From: Nitrospirota bacterium
Lineage (GTDB): Bacteria; Nitrospirota; Thermodesulfovibrionia; Thermodesulfovibrionales; JdFR-88
Direction of reading: 5' to 3'
Length of the DNA stretch: 5,270 nt
NCBI GenBank assembly: GCA_021825785.1
Contig: JAKAGP010000160.1
Coordinates: forward strand, 1 to 5,270
Under the pieces are notes generated by a model. The model searched no databases and had not been told where the DNA came from. It worked only from the letters and a program-made list of their open reading frames with translations. Shown here in pieces: positions 1 through 5,270 of the stretch (position 1 is its first letter; each line of letters opens with the position of its first letter). A program made the translations under genes and the position numbers.

Positions 1-888
1 CAGAAGGACTGGTTCCAATCAGGCTTGATAGTCTGGCTTGCCGTGGCCGCTTTTGCCGGTCTCTTGCTCTTCATCTGGAGGGAGCTCGCGGCGGAAAGGC
101 CAGCGGTGGACCTGCGGCTGCTTAAAAACCTGCCTTTTGCCTCAGGCACGATGATAGGGGGAGTTCTGGGCATGGGGCTATACGGCAGCCTGTTTATCCT
201 GCCGCTTTTTCTACAGCAGCTGCTTGGTTACCCGGCCTTCGATTCGGGGCTTGTGCTCATGCCCAGGAGCCTGGCCATGGCTGTGATGATGCCCGTCGCG
301 GGGAGGCTTTATAACAGGCTTGGCCCCAAGGTGCTGATAAGCCTGGGGCTCATAATGACCGCTTTTTCATTCTGGCAGCTTTCAACCATGTCGCTTGATG
401 TGGGGTTCTGGGACCTCTTCATACCCCAATCTCTGCAGGGCGCGGGCTTCGGCATGGTCTTTGTGGCCCTGACCACGGCGGCTCTGGCCACCATAAAAAA
501 GAGCGAGATGACCGCCGCAAGCGGGCTTTATAATGTCGTGCGGCAGGTTTTCGGCAGCGTCGGCATCGCCGCCACCGCCACGGAGCTTACGCGGGGAGAG
601 CAGATATTCAGGGCCAATCTCGTGGGAGACATCACACCTTACAGCGCAAACACCTCCAATTTCGTGCATGCGATGACGGGCGCAATGGCGCGGCAGGGTG
701 GAGGCCCGGCAATCGCAAGATATAAGGCGCTCAATATAGTGAACGGGCAGCTCCAGAGGCAGGCATCGATGCTTTCCTATAACCACGTCTTCTGGCTTGT
801 AATGGTCCTTTTCGTCTTCTCCATCCCCCTTGTGCTCCTTTTAAGGGGAGGACAGGCGCCTGGGGAAAGAGAAATAATAGTTGATTAA
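1..888 (+). CDS. DHA2-family (EmrB/QacA-like) MFS drug exporter, C-terminal half
   Basis: Inner-membrane proton-driven exporter of the major facilitator superfamily, 14-helix DHA2 group. The frame is open from the first base, so the gene begins upstream; 295 residues are visible and roughly 200 or more are missing compared with the usual 500-530. About seven hydrophobic helices can be seen, at residues near 8-26, 47-75, 82-105, 112-128, 140-165, 172-195 and 262-283. Family-typical stretches are DWFQS before the first helix, the P-x-VDLRLLKN segment with FASG, LFLQQLLGYPAFDSG, GRLYNRLGPK (the MFS loop motif), the SLQGAGFGM helix, and ASGLYNVVRQVFGSVGIA. A loop of about 60 residues precedes the last helix, also usual for the family. 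The C-terminus is short and polar. Family placement is confident; substrate cannot be read from this half. A membrane-fusion (EmrA) partner, if any, would lie upstream outside the window. The next gene follows after 38 bases, so the two are probably co-transcribed. Confidence 0.93.
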   Translation, partial: QKDWFQSGLIVWLAVAAFAGLLLFIWRELAAERPAVDLRLLKNLPFASGTMIGGVLGMGLYGSLFILPLFLQQLLGYPAFDSGLVLMPRSLAMAVMMPVAGRLYNRLGPKVLISLGLIMTAFSFWQLSTMSLDVGFWDLFIPQSLQGAGFGMVFVALTTAALATIKKSEMTAASGLYNVVRQVFGSVGIAATATELTRGEQIFRANLVGDITPYSANTSNFVHAMTGAMARQGGGPAIARYKALNIVNGQLQRQASMLSYNHVFWLVMVLFVFSIPLVLLLRGGQAPGEREIIVD

Positions 889-915
889 TCTCTCATTTGC
901 CTGAAAATATCCTTG

Positions 916-924
916 AGGGGGAAG
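916..924 (+). promoter_or_regulatory. Ribosome binding site that sets the start of the kinase-like gene
   Basis: A purine-rich AGGGGGAAG sits just upstream of ATG 927, with about 5 bases between the AGGGGG core and the ATG. The frame is also open from a TTG at 897, which would add ten residues. That TTG has no Shine-Dalgarno: the bases before it are the end of the exporter gene and a T-rich stretch. ATG 927 is therefore the better start. Confidence 0.7.
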
Positions 925-926
925 AG

Positions 927-1595
927 ATGGGAAAAGAAAAAGAAAAGGAAAAAATCCTGATAACCATAGCAAGGCAGTTTGGAAGCGGCGGCTCCTTTAT
1001 AGGGAAGTCGTTGGCCGGGAGACTGGGTTTCAGGTACTTTGACAGGGAGATACTGAGGCAGGCGGCCGGCATCATAGGGGCTGAGGAGAGCACACTTTCA
1101 GAGCGGGATGAAAAGCTCTCCGGTTTTCTCGAAGACGTCATAAGGCCCTTTATAGTGGGTTCGCCTGAGACCGCTTACATGCCGCCCCCCTTACACGCCG
1201 TCTACGACCGCGACCTTTTTGAGGCCGAGTCAAAGATAATCCGGAAGATAGGCGCGGAATATGACTGCGTGATCATGGGCCGCGCGGCCCGCCAGGTGCT
1301 TGCAGGCCGGCCCGGTCTTGTGAACGTTTTCATTCATGCTCCGGTGGATTTCAGGGTTGCAAGGATAATGGATTTATACAAGATGAGCGATGCCGCCGAG
1401 GCTGAAAAGCTTGTGGAAAAATCAGACCGGCACAGGGCCAGGTTCACCGAAGCCATGACTGGCGAGGACTGGACGGATCTGAGGAACTACCACCTGTCCA
1501 TCGATACGGAAAGGGCGGGCCTTAATGCGGCGCAGGAAATGATATTACTGCTGGTGGAACAGGTAAAGAGGAGAGAAAACCCGGGGAGAAGTTGA
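927..1595 (+). CDS. Cytidylate kinase-like P-loop NTPase (Cytidylate_kin2 type)
   Basis: A 222-residue cytoplasmic protein of the cytidylate-kinase-like family. Seen: after a charged start of alternating Lys/Glu (residues 3-9) comes the strand ILITIARQF, then a Walker A motif GGSFIGKS (residues 21-28), the FDREIL motif (38-43) where this family usually has Y/F-D-R/K-E-I, the strand DCVIMGRAA (113-121), HAPVDFRVARI (137-147), and a C-terminal segment with D-R-H-R-A-R-F (167-173) and GEDWTDLRNYHLSIDT (179-194). The last stretch matches the family hallmark 'DW-x-D-x-x-x-Y-D/H-L-x-I-D/N-T'. Known of the family: members resemble CMP kinase in fold, but many are not the housekeeping Cmk and their true substrate is unproven. 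Length (about 200-230) is normal, so the gene appears intact. It is co-directional with the exporter at a 38-base gap and converges on the lipoprotein gene, with 54 bases between stop codons. No regulatory element of its own is visible apart from the Shine-Dalgarno. Confidence 0.88.
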   Translation: MGKEKEKEKILITIARQFGSGGSFIGKSLAGRLGFRYFDREILRQAAGIIGAEESTLSERDEKLSGFLEDVIRPFIVGSPETAYMPPPLHAVYDRDLFEAESKIIRKIGAEYDCVIMGRAARQVLAGRPGLVNVFIHAPVDFRVARIMDLYKMSDAAEAEKLVEKSDRHRARFTEAMTGEDWTDLRNYHLSIDTERAGLNAAQEMILLLVEQVKRRENPGRS

Positions 1596-1649
1596 ATAGT
1601 AATGAAATCACGGAAAGAAGAGCTTGAAAAATCCCATACGGGCCCTTTC
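1596..1649. other. Short convergent intergenic gap without a clear terminator
   Basis: Fifty-four bases separate the stop codons of the kinase-like gene and the lipoprotein gene. I see only a 3-bp stem (CCC-ATAC-GGG, 1633-1642) beside five A residues, too weak to call an intrinsic terminator in either direction. Transcripts from both sides may therefore run into each other or end by Rho. Confidence 0.5.
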
Positions 1650-3473
1650 TTACTTTGCACCCAGTTGGGCCGTCTCCATCGAAGATTTTTTTAAAGCATC
1701 CGCCGGCCGCGCCTTTCGCGCCGTTATGACGGACGCGATACGTCCCGGCTTTGCCTTGGCAATACACGTGAGCGCTCCGTTTGCCCCTATCGTGTACTCG
1801 GATACCGTGTTGGCGGCTAACCCGTTTGCCACGTACACGTGCTTGCCCGAGGGGCTGACTGTGAGCGAATAGGGACTCCACCCTGTTGCCACCATTGCGG
1901 GGGTCATGGCCATGAGCGCTCCGTCTGCGCCTATCGTATACTGCGATACGCTGCCGCCTTCAGCCGCAACATAAACATACTTGCCAGAAGGGTCTACTGT
2001 GACGGATTCGGGCCAATTTCCTGTTGCTACCGTTGCGGGGGCCATGGCCATGAGCGCTCCGTTTGCGCCTATCGTATACTGCGATATTCTGCCGTCTTCA
2101 TCCGCCACGTAAGCATATTTGCCCGAAGGGTGGACTGTGACGGACCGGGGACCTTTTCCTGTTGCTACCGTTGCGGGGGTCATGGCCACGAGCGCTCCGT
2201 TTGCGCCTATCGTGTACTGAGATACGGTGTTGGCGGCGTAATCCGTCACGTAGGCATACTTGCCAGAAGGGTCTACTGTGACGGATTCGGGCCAATTTCC
2301 TGTTGCTACCGTTGCGGGGGTCATGGCCACGAGCGCTCCGTTTGCGCCTATCGTGTACAGAGATACGGTGTTGCCGCCGTAATCCGCCACATAGGCATAC
2401 TTGCCCGAGGGGGCAACTGTGACGGAATCGGGCTCCGACCCGGCCGCTACCGTTGCGGGGGTCATGGCCACGAGCGCTCCGTTTGCGCCTATCGTGTACT
2501 GAGATACGGTGTTATCGCCGTCATTCGCTACGTAGACGTGCTTGCCTGAGGGATCGACCGTAACGGAATAGGGGTCCAGCCCTGTAGCTACCGTTGCGGG
2601 GGTCATGGCCATGAGCGCTCCGTCTGCCCCTATCGTGTACTGAGATATGGTGTTAGCGGCGTAATTCGCCACATAGGCGTGCTTGCCCGAGGGGTCGACT
2701 GTGACGGAATAAGGCTCCCACCCTGTTTCGGCAGTAGAGAGGGCCATCGCCGTGAGCGCTTCGCCCGCATCCTCCGCCATTTGCTTCAATATGCGCTGCG
2801 ATGCGGTTTTTTTAGCATCTTTATTCACCACGTAGGCGTATTTCGTTTTTGCGGAGGCCGGCGTCCGTTTGGCATGCGATGTGACGCCCGCCGTGCTCAC
2901 CTTGCTCATCTTGCCCGTCGTGGATTCCTGCCCCTGCGTATGGCTTATCCCGCTGCCGTCCGCCTTCGTGTTCCGTTCCGTAAACGCAGAGCCGGTCTTT
3001 ACGGGGCCGCCGGTGTTGCCGGGTACCGTAACTGCCTGTTCCTGCCGGTAATCGTCCTCCTGGCCGCTGCCGCTGGCGGCAGCGTTGCCGTCATAGGTTC
3101 CGGTGTAAGAGGGATTGTCCGTCCCTTTGGTGTACGATGTGGCGTTCATCGTGCCCATTGCTGATGCCTGGCCTTGCGTATGGTTTATTCCGCTGCCGTT
3201 CGCCTTCGTGTTCCGTTCCGCAAACTCATGGCCGGTCTTTACGGGGCTGCCGGTGTTGCTATGCACAATAACGGTCTGTCCCCGCAGGTAAGCCGAATCC
3301 ACCGGGGCGCTGCCGCTGGCAGGCAATTTGCTATTATGGATTGCGCTGTGCGCCGCCGGGACGTTGTTGGCCGGCGCGCTCCCGCCCTTGCATCCCGCCA
3401 TAACCGATACGCCGCAGACGGCAAAAAGGAAGATCAACCTGAAACCGGACTTACGAAAAAATGACGCTCTCAA
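1650..3473 (-). CDS. Predicted lipoprotein with YVTN/lactonase-like beta-propeller repeats
   Basis: A 607-residue exported protein of unknown function. Start: TTG at 3473-3471, 8 bases after a perfect AGGAGG. The frame extends to an ATG at 3509, but that lacks a Shine-Dalgarno and would put 12 extra residues before the signal peptide. Layout from the TTG: basic n-region with R2, R7, K8, R12; hydrophobic core LIFLFAVCGVSV (13-24); lipobox M-A-G-C with Cys28 as the lipidation site. No Asp follows the Cys, so outer-membrane sorting is plausible in a diderm. Residues 29-210 are a Ser/Gly/Thr/Asn-rich linker with a repeat in two copies (66-118 and 146-204; shared TERNTK/AERNTK, GSGI, HTQGQ). Residues 211-247 are a degenerate half-repeat. 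Residues 248-575 are seven repeats of 46-48 residues, each P-x-S-V-T-V-x-PSGK-x-x-YVA-...-S-x-YTIGA-x-GAL. The tail, 576-607, is basic. This pattern belongs to the YVTN / lactonase-like propeller families. These are often surface or periplasmic; no lactonase activity is implied. It has its own promoter and lies behind the dapA terminator, so it is likely a single-gene unit. Confidence 0.9.
   Translation of the reverse strand: MRASFFRKSGFRLIFLFAVCGVSVMAGCKGGSAPANNVPAAHSAIHNSKLPASGSAPVDSAYLRGQTVIVHSNTGSPVKTGHEFAERNTKANGSGINHTQGQASAMGTMNATSYTKGTDNPSYTGTYDGNAAASGSGQEDDYRQEQAVTVPGNTGGPVKTGSAFTERNTKADGSGISHTQGQESTTGKMSKVSTAGVTSHAKRTPASAKTKYAYVVNKDAKKTASQRILKQMAEDAGEALTAMALSTAETGWEPYSVTVDPSGKHAYVANYAANTISQYTIGADGALMAMTPATVATGLDPYSVTVDPSGKHVYVANDGDNTVSQYTIGANGALVAMTPATVAAGSEPDSVTVAPSGKYAYVADYGGNTVSLYTIGANGALVAMTPATVATGNWPESVTVDPSGKYAYVTDYAANTVSQYTIGANGALVAMTPATVATGKGPRSVTVHPSGKYAYVADEDGRISQYTIGANGALMAMAPATVATGNWPESVTVDPSGKYVYVAAEGGSVSQYTIGADGALMAMTPAMVATGWSPYSLTVSPSGKHVYVANGLAANTVSEYTIGANGALTCIAKAKPGRIASVITARKARPADALKKSSMETAQLGAK
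1976..2041 (-). repeat. Exact 66-bp duplicate, copy in blade 6
   Basis: This 66-base stretch is identical, base for base, to 2255-2320. It encodes the V-x-TGNWPESVTVDPSGKY part of blade 6; blade 4 has the same peptide. The copies are 279 bases (93 codons) apart, skipping blade 5. Flanking bases differ at both ends. Synonymous sites are identical as well, so the similarity comes from recent copying rather than protein selection alone. Confidence 0.9.
2164..2231 (-). repeat. Exact 68-bp duplicate, second half of blade 4
   Basis: Identical over 68 bases to 2446-2513 (offset 282 bases, two blades). It encodes the NTVSQYTIGANGALVAMTPATVA region at the end of blade 4 and the start of blade 5. Together with the 66-bp pair it shows that different blades are patchworks of near-identical segments. 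Confidence 0.88.
2255..2320 (-). repeat. Exact 66-bp duplicate, copy in blade 4
   Basis: Partner of 1976-2041, identical over all 66 bases, encoding the first half of blade 4. The intervening blade 5 has a different loop (KGPR and H in place of D), so either a two-blade unit was duplicated and blade 5 diverged, or gene conversion copied this segment. Confidence 0.9.
2446..2513 (-). repeat. Exact 68-bp duplicate, second half of blade 2
   Basis: Partner of 2164-2231, covering the end of blade 2 and the first codons of blade 3. The flanking bases differ on both sides. Confidence 0.88.
2862..3038 (-). repeat. Linker repeat, second copy (residues 146-204)
   Basis: Second copy of an approximately 53-59-residue unit in the polar linker of the lipoprotein. 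It shares NTG-x-PVKTG, F-x-ERNTKA-x-GSGI and HTQGQ with the first copy. In DNA, 2941-3020 matches 3181-3260 with 9 mismatches in 80 bases by my count, at an offset of exactly 240 bases. This is unrelated to the propeller repeats. Confidence 0.88.
3120..3278 (-). repeat. Linker repeat, first copy (residues 66-118)
   Basis: First copy of the linker unit. Between the copies lies a 27-residue Gly/Ser/Asp/Tyr-rich spacer (119-145). The unit looks like an extended, low-complexity stalk lifting the propeller from the lipid anchor; that role is inference. Confidence 0.88.
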
Positions 3474-3481
3474 GCCAGTTG

Positions 3482-3490
3482 CCTCCTTTT
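3482..3490 (-). promoter_or_regulatory. Ribosome binding site that sets the lipoprotein TTG start
   Basis: Read on the minus strand this is AAAAGGAGG, a full anti-16S match, with 8 bases between the last G and TTG 3473. It lies downstream of the in-frame ATG at 3509, so it cannot serve that codon. It makes the TTG the likely initiation codon and places the signal peptide at residue 1. Confidence 0.8.
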
Positions 3491-3529
3491 TGCATTTCTG
3501 CCACGGCATTTATGGTTGTAAACTGCGGA

Positions 3530-3538
3530 ATTATAACA
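3530..3538 (-). promoter_or_regulatory. Extended -10 promoter of the lipoprotein gene
   Basis: The minus strand reads TGTTATAAT: a perfect TATAAT (3535-3530) with the TG of an extended -10 one base upstream. No good -35 is seen at 16-18 bases (CACTGC-like at best), which extended -10 promoters tolerate. Predicted transcription start is near 3523, giving a leader of about 50 bases. The promoter lies between the dapA terminator and the lipoprotein gene, as expected for independent transcription. Confidence 0.65.
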
Positions 3539-3579
3539 GATTTGAGTATAGAGCAGTGTGGGGCGTGCTTTTATATCCC

Positions 3580-3617
3580 AAAAAAGAAAAAAGGGCCGCC
3601 ATCACTGGCGGCCCTTT
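3580..3617 (-). terminator. Intrinsic terminator of the dapF-dapA transcript
   Basis: Perfect 8-bp GC stem GGGCCGCC / GGCGGCCC (3614-3607 with 3600-3593 on the minus strand) around a 6-base loop, extended by A-T pairs at the base and followed on the minus strand by TTTTTTCTTTTTT down to 3580. It starts 15-20 bases after the dapA stop. The plus-strand reading has only a broken T-run, so the minus direction is the functional one. Confidence 0.93.
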
Positions 3618-3632
3618 ATATGAATTTTTTCC

Positions 3633-4508
3633 TTAGATCAGTTTGCTTGCGGCCATGGTTTTGGCCAGCTTCTTCCTGTTTTCCTCGGACATCGTGCACA
3701 GCGGCAGCCTGAACTCTTCCCGCACTTTTCCCATCATTGCAAGCGCGGTCTTTACGGGAATGGGGTTTGTCTCAATGAACATCGCCTTGTTTATGGGCTC
3801 AAGCTGATAGTGGAGCCTTCTTGCCTCCTGCACGTCTCCGGCTTTCCAGGCCTTCCACATCCGGGCCTGAAGGCCGGGGGCCACGTTGGCACTGACCGAT
3901 ATGCATCCCTTCCCGCCCAGGGCGTAAAGAGGAAAATTGGTAAAGTCATCGCCGGATAGCACCGTAAAATCGCTTCCGCACAGGCGGATGAGCTCGCTTG
4001 CCTGCTTCATGTCCCCGGTGGCCTCCTTGATGCCTACGATGTTCTTGATCCCGGCAAGTTTTGCTACCGTCTCCGGCAGGATATTCGATGCGGTCCTGCC
4101 CGGCACATTATAAAGTATGAGGGGAAAACCCTTTACCGAATCGGCGACAGCTTTATAGTGAAGGTATATGCCTGCCTGGGTGGGCTTATTGTAATAAGGG
4201 GAGACCAGCAGCGCACCGTCAGCCTTCAGGCGGGCGGCCTTCTTCGTTATCTGGATTGCCTCCTGAGTGGAGTTCGCCCCAGTCCCGGCTATTACGGGCA
4301 CACGTCCCTTGGCCGCCTTTACCGCAAGCTCTATTACCCTGTAGTGCTCATCGAAATCGAGCGTTGCCGACTCTCCCGTCGTGCCGCAGGGTATTATCGC
4401 GTTCGTCCCTTCCTCTATCTGCCATTTGACCAGGTTTACAAAGGCCTTTTCATCCAGCTTGCCTTTCTTGAAAGGGGTTACCATGGCCACCATGGAGCCT
4501 TCAAACAT
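3633..4508 (-). CDS. dapA: 4-hydroxy-tetrahydrodipicolinate synthase
   Basis: Condenses pyruvate with L-aspartate 4-semialdehyde, the first step of the diaminopimelate/lysine branch, in the cytoplasm. The protein has 291 residues, almost the same length as the E. coli enzyme (292), and its catalytic residues fall at E. coli numbering: GTTGES with T43-T44, YNVPGR with Tyr133 and Arg138, and Lys161 in GIKEATGD, the Schiff-base lysine. SPYYNKPTQ (103-111) carries the conserved Tyr of the active-site region. The fold is a single TIM barrel with a helical C-terminal part. The start is ATG 4508, 6 bases after AGGAGG; the upstream in-frame ATG at 4544 would lie within dapF and has no Shine-Dalgarno. 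The gene overlaps dapF by 8 bases and ends at a strong terminator. Nothing suggests loss of function. Confidence 0.97.
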   Translation of the reverse strand: MFEGSMVAMVTPFKKGKLDEKAFVNLVKWQIEEGTNAIIPCGTTGESATLDFDEHYRVIELAVKAAKGRVPVIAGTGANSTQEAIQITKKAARLKADGALLVSPYYNKPTQAGIYLHYKAVADSVKGFPLILYNVPGRTASNILPETVAKLAGIKNIVGIKEATGDMKQASELIRLCGSDFTVLSGDDFTNFPLYALGGKGCISVSANVAPGLQARMWKAWKAGDVQEARRLHYQLEPINKAMFIETNPIPVKTALAMMGKVREEFRLPLCTMSEENRKKLAKTMAASKLI

Positions 4509-5270
4509 GTGTCTCCTCCTTTTCTTGTGAAAAAAACATCTCACCCTCGAAGACTTCTTCAGCCGGGCCCGTCATGTAAACGTGCCCGTTTTCGGCCCAT
4601 TCTATATCCAGCCGTCCGCCTGCAAGCTCAACCTCCACGCGTCCTGAAGTAAGGCCTTTCAGGGCCGAGGCTACAACCGATGCGGAAGCCCCGGTGCCGC
4701 AGGCCAGTGTTTCGCCTGATCCTCTCTCCCATACGCGCATCTTTATCTGCCCCTTGTTTACCACCTGTATGAATTCGACGTTCGTGCGTTCCGGAAACAG
4801 GGGGTGGTTTTCGATCCGCGGTCCGTAGAGGCCCACCGGGAAACCGGCTACGTCCTCCACAAATATGACCGCGTGAGGGTTGCCCATCGAAACGCAGGTG
4901 ATGGGAAAATGCGCCCCTTCGATCTCAAGGGGGTAGTCCACTATCCGGCCTTCCGCCAGCACCGGGATCTCACGGCCTTCAAGGCGCGGGGCGCCCATGT
5001 CCACCCGGACGAGACCGTTTTTTTCCTCTGGTAAAATTATACCTGCCAGGGTCTCGATCTCAAGTTTTTCCGTTTTCGGGGCCAGGCCCCGTGTCCATAT
5101 GTATTTGGCCAGGCACCTGATCCCGTTTCCGCACATCTGGACCTCGCTGCCATCCGCATTGAATATGCGCATGCGAAGACGGTTTTTTTCTTTTTCCTGT
5201 GAAGGCAGCAGCACAAGCAATTGGTCTGCGCCCACCCCGAAACGCCTGTCCAGGAGCCTCCTGAGATCGG
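4501..5270 (-). CDS. dapF: Diaminopimelate epimerase, 5' end outside the window
   Basis: Interconverts LL- and meso-diaminopimelate, supplying meso-DAP for peptidoglycan and for lysine. The frame runs off the right edge; 255 full codons are visible and about 20-35 N-terminal residues are missing (the usual M-x-F-x-K-M-x-G-x-G-N-D-F part). The first visible stretch, DLRRLLDRRFGVGADQLL, matches the family. Both catalytic cysteines are present: MCGNGIR (Cys codon 5133-5131) and ACGTGAS (Cys codon 4701-4699). They are 144 residues apart, the same as Cys73-Cys217 of E. coli. NADGS, MGNPHAV and the ERGSGET motif before the second cysteine are also intact. The GTG at 5235 is internal, not the start. 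Its last codons carry the dapA Shine-Dalgarno, and its TGA (4503-4501) lies within the dapA start region. The gene is likely part of a lysine operon extending to the right. Confidence 0.96.
   Translation of the reverse strand, partial: DLRRLLDRRFGVGADQLLVLLPSQEKEKNRLRMRIFNADGSEVQMCGNGIRCLAKYIWTRGLAPKTEKLEIETLAGIILPEEKNGLVRVDMGAPRLEGREIPVLAEGRIVDYPLEIEGAHFPITCVSMGNPHAVIFVEDVAGFPVGLYGPRIENHPLFPERTNVEFIQVVNKGQIKMRVWERGSGETLACGTGASASVVASALKGLTSGRVEVELAGGRLDIEWAENGHVYMTGPAEEVFEGEMFFSQEKEETHV
4515..4521 (-). promoter_or_regulatory. dapA ribosome binding site inside the end of dapF
   Basis: The minus strand reads AAGGAGG, 6 bases before ATG 4508, and is encoded within the last codons of dapF (K-E-E-T). 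With the 8-base gene overlap this arrangement favours translational coupling of dapA to dapF. Confidence 0.8.

Larger units (their letters stand above)
1749..2732 (-). repeat. Seven tandem ~141-bp propeller-blade repeats
   Basis: In-frame tandem repeats inside the lipoprotein gene. From N- to C-terminus the units have 47, 47, 47, 47, 46, 46 and 48 residues, so the DNA period is 138-144 bp. The most constant parts are SVTV-x-PSGK and YTIGA-N/D-GAL-x-AM-x-PA. The variable parts are the three residues before P (for example NWP, LDP, KGP) and the loop after YVA (for example NYAAN, NDGDN, DYGGN, DEDG, AEGG). Variation confined to loops on a fixed blade scaffold is usual for propellers. No short palindromic repeats or unique spacers are present, so this is not a CRISPR array. 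Confidence 0.95.

Noticed and set aside
382..786. Minus-strand 134-residue open frame inside the exporter gene
   Set aside because: It is opposite a strongly recognisable MFS protein, has unlikely composition (Cys/His/Arg-rich), and no ribosome binding site.
915..955. Homopurine A/G tract over the kinase start as a phase-variable or triplex-forming element
   Set aside because: The tract is irregular (mixed AAAAG and AAAAAG runs) and is explained by the Shine-Dalgarno plus Lys/Glu codons; there is no sign of frame switching.
1627..1642. Hairpin CCC-ATAC-GGG next to an A-run as a terminator for the lipoprotein gene
   Set aside because: The 3-bp stem is too short to be supported as an intrinsic terminator.
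1839..2549. Plus-strand 236-residue open frame with repeated Cys/His-rich units (CGGHGHERSVCAYR), resembling a metal-binding repeat protein
   Set aside because: It is the antisense shadow of the propeller repeats: its period equals the blade period, it has no Shine-Dalgarno, and the minus-strand frame has a signal peptide and family match.
1749..2732. Tandem repeats as a possible CRISPR array
   Set aside because: Units are about 141 bp, contiguous and in frame, with no spacers.
2679..3464. Plus-strand open frames opposite the lipoprotein linker and signal peptide
   Set aside because: They are Arg/Ala-rich shadows of the Ser/Gly/Thr linker, with repeats mirrored from the true gene and no start signals.
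4158..4652. Plus-strand 164-residue open frame across the dapF-dapA junction
   Set aside because: It is antisense to two confidently identified genes and has no family resemblance.

Overview
The window carries five protein-coding genes in two convergent blocks, and two of the genes are cut by the window edges. It looks like ordinary bacterial chromosome of mid-50s GC (estimated by eye). The lipoprotein signal peptide and the EmrB/QacA-type exporter fit a diderm bacterium. Strong Shine-Dalgarno sequences, frequent ATA (Ile) and AGG (Arg) codons, and a YVTN-type beta-propeller lipoprotein beside a dapF-dapA pair recall Deltaproteobacteria- or Nitrospirota-like lineages. That placement is an impression from style, not a demonstrated assignment. 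No RNA gene, CRISPR array, insertion sequence or phage gene is visible.

Plus strand, left: the window opens inside a DHA2-family (EmrB/QacA-like) drug exporter, of which only the C-terminal half is present (1-888). After 38 bases comes a cytidylate-kinase-like P-loop protein (927-1595) with its own Shine-Dalgarno, probably co-transcribed with the exporter.

Minus strand, middle: a long predicted lipoprotein (1650-3473) converges on the kinase gene. It has a type II signal peptide, a polar Ser/Gly/Thr/Asn-rich linker containing a two-copy 80-residue-period repeat, and then seven near-identical beta-propeller repeats of 46-48 residues plus an N-terminal half-repeat. The repeats are almost identical in DNA as well as protein, which points to recent duplication or gene conversion. 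A TTG codon behind a strong AGGAGG is the likely start, and an extended -10 promoter lies about 50 bases further upstream.

Minus strand, right: dapF (5' end outside the window) overlaps dapA by 8 bases. These are two enzymes of the meso-diaminopimelate/lysine pathway: DapA starts the branch and DapF makes the meso isomer used in peptidoglycan and as the lysine precursor. A strong intrinsic terminator directly after dapA closes this unit and separates it from the lipoprotein gene downstream on the same strand.

I found no convincing new multi-gene system. The lipoprotein, of unknown function and with repeats that look actively evolving, is the part most worth a second look.
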